Source: Verrucomicrobiales bacterium
Lineage (GTDB): Bacteria > Verrucomicrobiota > Verrucomicrobiia > Limisphaerales > UBA1096
DNA: 6,013 bases
Assembly (NCBI GenBank): GCA_002721375.1
Contig: PBKH01000057.1
Coordinates: 20,980 to 26,992 of the forward strand
Direction of reading: 5' to 3'
Part shown: in pieces, positions 1-5,940 of the stretch
How the letters are laid out: the number at the start of each line of letters is the position of its first letter
Numbering within the stretch: position 1 is the first letter of the stretch
Made by a program: the position numbers and the translations under genes
The notes under the pieces: model-generated
The model's database searches: none
Told to the model about the DNA's origin: nothing
Seen by the model: the letters and a program-made list of their open reading frames with translations, nothing else

Positions 1-95
1 GTAGCCCCCTCTTTCGGCAATCTCTCTGAATGGCTGACATGAATCGTAGGATAATAGATACGAACAATACGGCGCACTATTTTACGCAAAAACAT
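1..95 (-). CDS. PlsC-like lysophospholipid acyltransferase, N-terminal fragment (runs off left edge)
   Basis: An ATG at 95 on the minus strand opens a frame that stays open to the window edge, giving 31 residues. The start is basic and hydrophobic (MFLRKIVRRIVRIYYP) and is followed by SERLPKEGA. This matches the usual beginning of PlsC-type 1-acylglycerol-3-phosphate or related acyltransferases, in which a basic membrane-proximal helix leads to an ERLPxxGP-like turn just before the first strand and the HxxxxD catalytic motif. That motif would lie outside the window, so the family is inferred from the N-terminus only. An in-frame ATG at 122 would add nine residues (MPDQFSAVG); an AT-rich TATATA-like box at 128-133 would fit a short leader to the ATG at 95 better. 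Neither start has a Shine-Dalgarno sequence. It follows the glycosidase-like gene in the same direction, with no evident link to the sugar-acid operon. Confidence 0.55.
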   Translation of the reverse strand, partial: MFLRKIVRRIVRIYYPTIHVSHSERLPKEGA

Positions 96-169
96 CCCGA
101 CGGCAGAGAATTGATCCGGCATGGCTTTATATAGGCTATCCGAATTGTGTTGTATTGGAAATGTAAGAG

Positions 170-1291
170 TTAGCCGGATAATTGCGACTCGACGGCGAGA
201 TTATCCAAAAAATTACCGACCAAAGGCTGGGATCGATCAGGCTGAGACTGCTGCCATGTAGCCATGATACCGCCCTGCGTTTTCAGCGTAGAGACATAGC
301 GGCTGCAGCCGGTTCCGTAAGGGGAAACAAATAGTGGAAAATCGTCGGAAAGTCGCTGCATTCGCGGAAATTGCGAATCCCATCCCCAAGCCAACCCTCC
401 GAGTTCCTCGCAGGAGTAGCCGCGCGGTCGATTGACCGCCTTCGCATTTTCATCCAGCGAACGTAAGCACTCGGCCCCATCGTAAAAATAAAGCGACAAC
501 GGAGGGAGATCAGCCATTAGACCAACCTGCGGCACAGCCAAGCGGTCTGTCACCCTGGTACAGGCGACATCCCATGTCGCACCCCTTTCAAGCACCGAAT
601 ATGACTGCAACGTAAACGCAACATCACCTCCCTCGTCCCGAAGAGCCAGACCGGTGTTGGAACTCGACCAACTGAATGGATGCGAACAGAACATCAGCGC
701 CGTCCCTCCCGTTGGTGACTCGAAAACCACCGGATCCTTTATGTGCAAAGTCGCCCCTTTGCTGGAAGATTGCACCTCTGTCAACGTTGCAATGTCCAGC
801 GACTTGATACTGTCCGCCGAGATTCTGTCGATCGACCAGACGCCAGTGCCAGGTTTTTGAAACGTTGCCAATGTCTCGGGGTATGCCACCCCTTTTTCAG
901 TTGAAACAATCATCTCCAGCCCGCCTGGCCCGGCAAATAACTTGCCGCCCTCAATGGAAACCACCGGAGCATCAGACCTTGACAGATCCTGCTTGGAGAA
1001 GGAACGCATCTTGGTAAACGGCCCTGTGGGTGATGAACCCTCGAACAGCGCAAACTCCAGTCCGCGTGCTCCAGTATCGGTGCCGGTTCGTGAGTCGCCA
1101 TGATTCCGGTAACGACCACACAACAAATACCGACCCGGCTTTGACTCAATAATATTGCCAGAGCCAAACCAAAATCCGTCGGCGTTTTGTTGTGGCTCAA
1201 CCAACACCTTCGCGGCGCCCTGGTCAACCATTGCATTGGCCAGGTTGACCAGCACCTTTTTTGTTTTTTCGTTTAACTCCTGTTCAGGCAT
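170..1291 (-). CDS. Predicted cytosolic beta-propeller protein, glycosidase (GH43/GH32-like) fold, function unknown
   Basis: A 373-residue protein starting at ATG 1291, with no signal peptide or membrane segment, so probably cytosolic. I do not recognise a named family with certainty. After an N-terminal helical stretch (residues 5-30), the pattern looks like a five-bladed beta-propeller of the GH43/GH32/GH68 type: WFGSGNII near 41-48 as a first blade, LEFALFEGSSPTGPF near 78-92, which resembles the A-x-S-x-S-P-x-GPF strand-turn typical of GH43 and related proteins, HIKDPVVF near 183-190 as another blade start, then LSLYFYDG (265-272), RGYSCEELGG (290-299) and FVSPYGTGCSRYVS (321-334). Candidate acidic residues are D186, D241 and E295/E296, but catalytic roles cannot be assigned by eye. 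It lies 39 bases downstream of the GNAT gene in the same direction, so the two may be co-transcribed. It could act on an imported oligosaccharide or glycoside, or be a non-catalytic propeller. Confidence 0.75.
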   Translation of the reverse strand: MPEQELNEKTKKVLVNLANAMVDQGAAKVLVEPQQNADGFWFGSGNIIESKPGRYLLCGRYRNHGDSRTGTDTGARGLEFALFEGSSPTGPFTKMRSFSKQDLSRSDAPVVSIEGGKLFAGPGGLEMIVSTEKGVAYPETLATFQKPGTGVWSIDRISADSIKSLDIATLTEVQSSSKGATLHIKDPVVFESPTGGTALMFCSHPFSWSSSNTGLALRDEGGDVAFTLQSYSVLERGATWDVACTRVTDRLAVPQVGLMADLPPLSLYFYDGAECLRSLDENAKAVNRPRGYSCEELGGLAWGWDSQFPRMQRLSDDFPLFVSPYGTGCSRYVSTLKTQGGIMATWQQSQPDRSQPLVGNFLDNLAVESQLSG

Positions 1292-1330
1292 CGAAACGGG
1301 AAATTAATTCAAACCAAATAGCTGCCAAAA

Positions 1331-1774
1331 TCAAGCCGAATCATTGAGTTGCTTCTCCATTTTACTGTGTGGAATTTCTCCAAACAACAAATAGCTGCTG
1401 CCGGTGACTTCATAGCCATTCTTTAGGTAAAAACCGACTGCGTGCTCACGGGCGTCCAGCAAAATCGTAGTCATGCCCTGCCGTTTAGCCAAACACTCCA
1501 GTTCATTGAGTATAGCCTGACCAATGCCTTGACTCCGGCAATCTGGCTCCACCGCCATGTAACGCACCTGCCCAAGCGCACTCTCTACATGCTGCAACCG
1601 GCCCACGCCCACCAAGCGTCTGCTCTCGTCAAATGCCGCGACATGAGTCGCCGTGTTCTCAAGTTCATCAATCTCCGTACCACGCGCCTCGCCCCATGGC
1701 TGGCGCAGAATACGCCAACGCAATTCGTAATAGGCTTCAAATTCAGAATCGGTTTCCGGAGCACGAATCTCCAC
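1331..1774 (-). CDS. GNAT family N-acetyltransferase
   Basis: A complete 147-residue single-domain GNAT protein, predicted to transfer acetyl from acetyl-CoA to an unknown amine in the cytosol. The N-terminus (MEIRAPETDSEFEAYYELRW, then RILRQPWGEARGTEIDE) is characteristic of a small GNAT subgroup with an LRxxVLRxPWG-type first helix. The acetyl-CoA pyrophosphate loop is at residues 80-85 (RSQGIG), after the strand VRYMAVEPD (70-78). The C-terminal strand and helix, including AVGFYLKNGYEVTG (112-125), are the usual motif B. The start is GTG at 1774; the frame is open upstream but shows no ATG or GTG back to about 1860, and the EIR that follows fits the family N-terminus, so this start is well supported despite lacking a Shine-Dalgarno sequence. 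It precedes the propeller gene and diverges from the sugar-acid operon. The substrate cannot be inferred from the context. Confidence 0.9.
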   Translation of the reverse strand: MEIRAPETDSEFEAYYELRWRILRQPWGEARGTEIDELENTATHVAAFDESRRLVGVGRLQHVESALGQVRYMAVEPDCRSQGIGQAILNELECLAKRQGMTTILLDAREHAVGFYLKNGYEVTGSSYLLFGEIPHSKMEKQLNDSA

Positions 1775-1880
1775 AGACGGAGCGTTGCTTGACCAAGCGG
1801 AATGGCCAATCTTTTTTTGATGCGATAGCCCGGCAGCAAAACATGCTGGGATTCTATATGCTTTTCAGTAATTTCGCCGC
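1775..1880. promoter_or_regulatory. Divergent intergenic region with two inverted repeats; likely promoters and operator
   Basis: These 106 bases separate the two GTG starts of divergent transcription units, so promoters for both directions probably lie here. Two palindromic elements are visible. One is GCTTG-AC-CAAGC at 1787-1798, 13 bases from the acetyltransferase start. The other is CCCGGCA (1829-1835) facing TGCTGGG (1844-1850), seven pairs with one G-T and an eight-base spacer, about 30 bases before the dehydratase start. No run of T follows the second repeat in either direction, so it is not a terminator. I could not find a convincing -35/-10 pair for sigma-70; TTGACC (1789-1794) has no good partner at the right distance. 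No regulator gene is in the window. That this is a control region is inference from the layout. Confidence 0.35.
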
Positions 1881-3050
1881 GTGAAAATCACCTCTGTCAG
1901 GACACGACACGCGAACCGCTCCATCTGGGGTCACTTGGCTGAGCGCGAAAAAACGCTGCCGCTCGTAACGCCGCTCGACATTTACCCGCAGTTCAAAGAG
2001 ACACGCGGATCGTGGTTTTGGGATTCAGGCATGGCCGTAGTGGAGATCGAAGTAGAAGACGGCCTAGTCGGTACCGGCTGGTGCGAAGACGGTTGCAAAG
2101 CCATCCCATTAATCATCGAAAACCACATGAGCCGGCTTTTGATCGGACAGGATTCGGGCGAAATCGAGGGGATTTGGGACCGACTGTTTCGAGCAAGCCT
2201 TCCTTACGGGCGCAAGGGTGTAGCTCTGCAGGCACTCAGCGCGATCGACCTCGCGCTCTGGGACCTCGCGGGCAAGGCTACCAACAAGCCGATTTACCAA
2301 CTACTCGGTGGCCCGGTGCAACCGGACATCCCAGTATACGCCTCAGCTCTACATCCAGTTGGGACCGCCAAGGTCAAGGCCGAGGCCAAGGCTTACGTTG
2401 CCGAGGGTTACAAAGCGATGAAGATGCGCTTCCCCTGCGGCCCAGGGCACGGCATCGAAGGTATGCGCGCTAACGAGGAACACATTGCAAATGTTCGCAA
2501 CGCCGTCGGCGACGATATAGAGATCATGGCCGATGCCTACATGGGCTGGGATTTTCTTTATGCAAAAAAAATGGTGAAGCGCCTAGAACAGTACCGCCTC
2601 GCTTGGATCGAGGAAGCGTTTCTCCCCGATGACCTAAACAGCTATGCCAAGCTGCGGCAAGAAACGGATATCCCAGTCTCAGGCGGTGAGCACGAATACA
2701 CGCGCTTCGGTTTCGAGCAGATTATTGAGAATAAGGCGATGGACATCATCCAGCCGGATCTGCGCCGTTGCGGCGGACTATCGGAGGGGCGACGGATCTG
2801 TTCTCTCGCGCTGGCTGCCGGTGTCACGGTGATCCCGCATGCCTATGGGCCAACACACATCCACTTCGCACTATCCGAAACCGTTATCCCGATGGTCGAG
2901 TACTTCCCATTGCCATGCTGGGATGCTTTGCCAGATGTCGAGGTTGAACCAATTTTTCACGATGAACCTCAGCCAGTGAACGGTCGCGTAAGCGCACCAG
3001 ACAAACCCGGGCTCGGCGTAACAGTGAACGAGAAGATCTTTAACGACTGA
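1881..3050 (+). CDS. Enolase-superfamily sugar-acid dehydratase (mandelate racemase/muconate lactonizing type), L-rhamnonate dehydratase-like
   Basis: A complete 389-residue enzyme, normal for the family, predicted to remove water from an aldonate to give a 2-keto-3-deoxy acid in the cytosol. The N-terminal capping domain covers about 1-140, with the family motif AIDLALWDLAGK (121-132). The barrel follows. Predicted magnesium ligands are D218 (MADAY), E244 (WIEEAF) and E270 (SGGEHEYT). The predicted catalytic dyad is H320 (VIPHAYG) with D293 (IIQPDLRRCGG), at the same 27-residue spacing as D302-H329 of Escherichia coli RhmD as I recall it. KMRFPCGPGHG (181-191) and PIFHDEPQPVNGRV with DKPGLGV near the C-terminus also resemble RhmD. 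At the second-strand KxK site the sequence reads K181-M-R183. The GTG start at 1881 is forced on the upstream side by an in-frame TAA at 1869-1871. It is the first gene of the operon, with the symporter next. Substrate (L-rhamnonate, L-fuconate, L-lyxonate or another aldonate) is unresolved. Confidence 0.88.
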   Translation: MKITSVRTRHANRSIWGHLAEREKTLPLVTPLDIYPQFKETRGSWFWDSGMAVVEIEVEDGLVGTGWCEDGCKAIPLIIENHMSRLLIGQDSGEIEGIWDRLFRASLPYGRKGVALQALSAIDLALWDLAGKATNKPIYQLLGGPVQPDIPVYASALHPVGTAKVKAEAKAYVAEGYKAMKMRFPCGPGHGIEGMRANEEHIANVRNAVGDDIEIMADAYMGWDFLYAKKMVKRLEQYRLAWIEEAFLPDDLNSYAKLRQETDIPVSGGEHEYTRFGFEQIIENKAMDIIQPDLRRCGGLSEGRRICSLALAAGVTVIPHAYGPTHIHFALSETVIPMVEYFPLPCWDALPDVEVEPIFHDEPQPVNGRVSAPDKPGLGVTVNEKIFND

Positions 3051-3074
3051 CAACGCCAAGCATTTTCCCGAATA

Positions 3075-4778
3075 ATGACGCCCTTCGACTGGATCATCGT
3101 GCTAGCCCTAAACGGACCGGTGATCCTTTTTGCTCTTCTCAAGAGCGGCGGCACAAGAGACTGCAAGGATTGGTTTCTGGCTGGGCGCACGCTACCGTGG
3201 TGGATCGTCGGCCTCTCGCTATACGCCACGCTGGTCGACTCCACCGATCTAGTCGTCGACTCCGGCGCAACATACGGGGGAGGCGTCAAGTTCTACCTGA
3301 TCAACTGGGTGGGCTGCATCGGCGGTTGGCTTCTCCTAGCGCATAGAATCATCCTGCCAATGTACCGCTCCGGAATGTATACCAACGCCGAGTACCTTGA
3401 ATTCCGCTTCGGCCTCTCCGCCCGCGTGACCAGTGTGTTAGTACAGGTGCTTTATCGCACAGTCATCATTGGGATGATCAGTACTACGAACTTTCTCACA
3501 TTGAAAATTGTATGCGGTTGGAGCGATTCCGCAGCTTGGTTGGTCGTCGCATGCATTGCAGTACTTGCAACGTTTTACACGATGGCCGGCGGGCTCAAGA
3601 TGGTTGCCATTACCGATTCCCTGCAGTCCATCGTGATGATCCTCGCAACGGTGGTCCTATTTTTCATCGTCACAGACAAAGTTGGCGGATGGAACGGATT
3701 GCAGGTCAAACTCTCTGCTGAGTCCACCGAACTAGAGCAACAGATGATGCACACTGGCACCGACATCATCACCCGAATGGATGTCTCCTCGCTTGACCAA
3801 GAGGAGATCGAAAAAAAACTACAGCTTGGTGGAGAGCTCGACGAAGCCACAAATCAAATCGTTCTCCGCAGTCCCGCTTGGCTTTCTTGCCTAAGCTTGA
3901 TCTTAGCTGGCTTGGCCTACTCGATCGTCAACCATACTCAGTCAATGCGCCTGCTCGGTGCTCGAAATGAGCGCCACCTCAAACAGTCAGTAGCATTCGC
4001 CGGGTTAGTACTGATCATGGCCACCTTCTTCGCTCAATCGCTGGGACTATTCGGTCGTGCGCTATATCCGGAAATTAATGCTCTTGAAGTAGACGAATCA
4101 ATCCGCTCTAAAGATGCAATCTTTCCGGTTATGGTACGTGACTTCACTTCCTCCGGGCTCAAGGGCCTAATCGTTGCTGGAGTAATGGCTGCCGCATTTT
4201 CCACCTACGACTCGATCGGCTCAACCCTTTCGGCACTAATTACGCGCGATGTGTACCAGCGAATGATCGCCTCGGATCGCGATGATGCTCATTATCTCGC
4301 CGTAGGACGCTGGCTAACTCCGGTCATCATTTTCTGTTCGTTTCTTTACGTTCCCGCTCTGCTTTCTGGTGGAATGATAGATTTTTACCTTAAGGTGGTC
4401 GGCAGCTTTGTAGTTCCACTGCTTGTGGTTTACCTGCTGGGCTCTTTGACCCGGGTACATCGTAGTTCTGCGTCAGTCGGGCTGGTTGCCGGTGTTGGCT
4501 TTGGCATCTACGCCTTTGCCGCCAACTCATTCGCGGAAACTACCGCCCTGCTGCCTTCCTCCTTAATGGACGGAAACGCAACGGGGCCAGTCACTTTTTT
4601 AGTCACAGCTCTAGCTATGGTTATTACAACACTGGTACGAGGACTAGAGGCCAGCCCACTATTTTGGCAAAGCCCGGATGCACTTGACCAAGCCGAAATA
4701 ACCGGCTCCCTCCCTCTCACGCTTGGCCTCACTGTCCTAGCACTTGGTATATTCCTAGGCTTCGTCATTTTCATTTAA
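3075..4778 (+). CDS. Sodium:solute symporter (SSS family), probable sugar-acid or sugar importer
   Basis: A 567-residue inner-membrane protein with about 14 hydrophobic segments, roughly at 3-22, 41-60, 73-97, 118-143, 152-170, 181-200, 269-290, 304-325, 361-390, 410-430, 436-457, 467-484, 502-521 and 546-566. The SSS signature is clear: TMAGGLKMVAITDSLQSIVM (169-188) and, in the eighth or ninth helix, AAAFSTYDSIGSTLSALITR (372-391). The serine/threonine pair there corresponds to the conserved sodium (Na2) site of the LeuT-fold transporters. Between 201 and 268 is a long charged, hydrophilic loop, rich in E, D and Q, that begins with the common KVGGWNGL and is longer than in the sugar transporter vSGLT. 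Start ATG 3075 is 24 bases after the dehydratase and ten bases separate its stop from the amidohydrolase start, so the three are almost certainly co-transcribed. The cargo is inferred from its neighbours: an aldonate, lactone or deoxyhexose. Confidence 0.92.
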   Translation: MTPFDWIIVLALNGPVILFALLKSGGTRDCKDWFLAGRTLPWWIVGLSLYATLVDSTDLVVDSGATYGGGVKFYLINWVGCIGGWLLLAHRIILPMYRSGMYTNAEYLEFRFGLSARVTSVLVQVLYRTVIIGMISTTNFLTLKIVCGWSDSAAWLVVACIAVLATFYTMAGGLKMVAITDSLQSIVMILATVVLFFIVTDKVGGWNGLQVKLSAESTELEQQMMHTGTDIITRMDVSSLDQEEIEKKLQLGGELDEATNQIVLRSPAWLSCLSLILAGLAYSIVNHTQSMRLLGARNERHLKQSVAFAGLVLIMATFFAQSLGLFGRALYPEINALEVDESIRSKDAIFPVMVRDFTSSGLKGLIVAGVMAAAFSTYDSIGSTLSALITRDVYQRMIASDRDDAHYLAVGRWLTPVIIFCSFLYVPALLSGGMIDFYLKVVGSFVVPLLVVYLLGSLTRVHRSSASVGLVAGVGFGIYAFAANSFAETTALLPSSLMDGNATGPVTFLVTALAMVITTLVRGLEASPLFWQSPDALDQAEITGSLPLTLGLTVLALGIFLGFVIFI

Positions 4779-4788
4779 TAAAACAATC

Positions 4789-5757
4789 ATGAACCGCAGA
4801 CAATTCATCGTATTTTCAACCGCTGCAGCAGCCACTTCCAGTTGCGGCTCATTGAAACGAAGCAAAAATAATGAACTCTTCATCGTCGACACTCACCAAC
4901 ACCTTTGGGATCTTGCCCGATTCAAACTTGCCTGGATGGACCAAGCACCACCGGTTCTGAAACGTAGCTTCCATCTAACCGACTACATCGCGGCTACAAA
5001 AGATTTGAACGTCGTCAAAGCAGTCTACCTCGAAGTCGACGTCATCCCGGAACAACACAACGATGAGGCCAAATTCGTCACCGAGATCTCGCAGGATCCC
5101 ATTTACCCGACAGTCGCCGGGGTCATCTCCGGTCGTCCCGAGAACGAAGGATTTGCGGAATACATAAAATCATACCGCGATAATCCACACATCAAGGGAC
5201 TACGCCGCCTGATGGAGTCTACACCGAGTGGATTCTGCCTACAGCCGCGCTTTGTTAAGTCGATGCAATTACTCGGAAAGCTCGATAAACATTTTGAGAT
5301 TACTATTCAGCCAACACAGTTAAATGAAGCGCTTGAACTGGTCAAAAAATGTCCAGACACACGATTTGTTATCGACCATTGCGGGACCGCTGACCCCAAG
5401 GCATTCCTCCCAGAAAACCAACGCGGCGGCGCCACTCCTACCCATATGGCCAAGCCATGGTCCGAATCCATGGCCAAGCTAGCTGATCAACCTAATACCG
5501 TCTGCAAAATCTCCGGCATCGTTGCCCATGCAACCCCAAACTGGACAACCGATCAACTCGCACCGATCGTCAACCATTGCCTGGACCGATTCGGTCCCGA
5601 TCGGATCATGTTCGGCAGCGACTGGCCTGTTTGTCTGCTCGGTGCTCGATTCGATCAATGGGTTAAAGCCTTGAAAGAGATTACATCTAACCGCTCAGCG
5701 GAGAATCAACGAAAACTGTTTCACGACAACGCACTTCAATTTTATCAATTGACTTGA
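4789..5757 (+). CDS. Exported amidohydrolase, fuconolactonase/rhamnonolactonase-type (COG3618-like)
   Basis: A complete 322-residue TIM-barrel metal-dependent hydrolase predicted to open a sugar lactone to the free acid. The family features are visible in order: VDTHQHLWD (33-41) with the HxH pair H36/H38, KGLRRLMES (136-144), the strand ITIQPTQ (171-177), VIDHCGTADPK (194-204) with H197, KISG (240-243), and FGSDWPVC (275-282) with D278. L-fuconolactonase and L-rhamnono-lactonase belong to this group. The N-terminus is an export leader: NRRQFI (2-7) is a twin-arginine RRxF motif, followed by an alanine-rich core, and TSSC (16-19) is a weak lipobox with C19 as a possible lipid anchor; position -3 is T rather than the usual L. 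The mature enzyme would start near residue 19 and act outside the cytoplasm. It is the last operon gene, ten bases after the symporter. Close relatives with other roles (general amidohydrolase-2, decarboxylases) are the main alternative. Confidence 0.87.
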   Translation: MNRRQFIVFSTAAAATSSCGSLKRSKNNELFIVDTHQHLWDLARFKLAWMDQAPPVLKRSFHLTDYIAATKDLNVVKAVYLEVDVIPEQHNDEAKFVTEISQDPIYPTVAGVISGRPENEGFAEYIKSYRDNPHIKGLRRLMESTPSGFCLQPRFVKSMQLLGKLDKHFEITIQPTQLNEALELVKKCPDTRFVIDHCGTADPKAFLPENQRGGATPTHMAKPWSESMAKLADQPNTVCKISGIVAHATPNWTTDQLAPIVNHCLDRFGPDRIMFGSDWPVCLLGARFDQWVKALKEITSNRSAENQRKLFHDNALQFYQLT

Positions 5758-5792
5758 ACCGTAACGGGAATTGGCCAAGATGCCTTCCAGAA

Positions 5793-5882
5793 GGTTGGGT
5801 GCCGGAGTGGTCGAACGGGGCGCTCTCGAAAAGCGTTGTGCGAGTAATCGCACCGGGGGTTCGAATCCCTCTCCAACCGCCA
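5793..5882 (+). tRNA. tRNA-Ser (anticodon CGA, reads UCG), with encoded CCA
   Basis: A full class II tRNA folds by eye. The acceptor stem is GGTTGGG (5793-5799) with TCCAACC (5872-5878), closing on a G-T pair. The D stem is CCG (5802-5804) with CGG (5816-5818). The anticodon stem is GCGCT (5820-5824) with AGCGT (5832-5836) around the loop CTCGAAA, giving CGA at 5827-5829. The long variable arm GTGCGA-GTAA-TCGCAC (5838-5853) is diagnostic of serine. The T stem is GGGGG (5855-5859) with CCCTC (5867-5871) around TTCGAAT. The discriminator base is G at 5879 and CCA is encoded at 5880-5882. It begins 35 bases after the amidohydrolase stop on the same strand, so it may be transcribed by read-through or from a promoter inside the end of that gene; TTGACT at 5749-5754 is a possible -35 but no good -10 follows. 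Confidence 0.97.
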
Positions 5883-5917
5883 TCCTCTCTATCAATATCT
5901 TACGACTTCTAGGAGGC

Positions 5918-5940
5918 AATTTGGTTTAATAATCCAAATT
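5918..5940. repeat. AT-rich 7-bp inverted repeat at the end of the right-edge gene; possible weak terminator
   Basis: AATTTGG (5918-5924) faces CCAAATT (5934-5940) across a nine-base spacer, TTTAATAAT. It lies downstream of the tRNA and overlaps the stop codon of the leftward gene at the right edge, so a hairpin here could end transcription from either side. The stem has only two GC pairs and no clear T tract beyond it, so the terminator reading is weak. Confidence 0.25.

Noticed and set aside
1..42. Rightward frame ending VAPSFGNLSEWLT before TGA at 40-42, possibly the end of a gene.
   Set aside because: Only 13 codons, and the same bases encode a recognisable PlsC-like N-terminus on the other strand.
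114..179. ATCCGGC (114-120) and GCCGGAT (173-179) inverted repeat between the propeller and acyltransferase-like genes.
   Set aside because: Seven bases with a 52-base spacer and no T tract; not distinguishable from chance and not terminator-like.
910..1236. Leftward 108-codon frame inside the propeller gene.
   Set aside because: Shadow of the 373-residue gene on the same strand in another frame, with low-likelihood composition.
1442..1884. Rightward frames of 116 and 83 codons, and a leftward 84-codon frame, over and beside the acetyltransferase gene.
   Set aside because: They overlap the acetyltransferase in other frames, lack recognisable domain patterns, and the GNAT reading has clear motifs.
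2012..2473. Rightward 153-codon frame inside the dehydratase.
   Set aside because: Out-of-frame shadow with an arginine/proline-rich composition typical of a shifted frame; the dehydratase motifs are in the other frame.
5783..5794. CCTTCCAGAAGG small palindrome just before the tRNA.
   Set aside because: Short stem that overlaps the first tRNA bases and has no T tract, so neither a terminator nor a clear operator.
5695..5919. Leftward 74-codon frame containing GEGFEPPVRLLAQRFSR.
   Set aside because: It reads antisense through the tRNA-Ser; this peptide is the well-known artefact produced by translating tRNA-Ser genes in reverse, and it overlaps the end of the amidohydrolase.
5911..5929. AGGAGG on the plus strand looking like a ribosome binding site.
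   Set aside because: No usable start follows; the nearest TTG reads TTG GTT TAA and stops at once.
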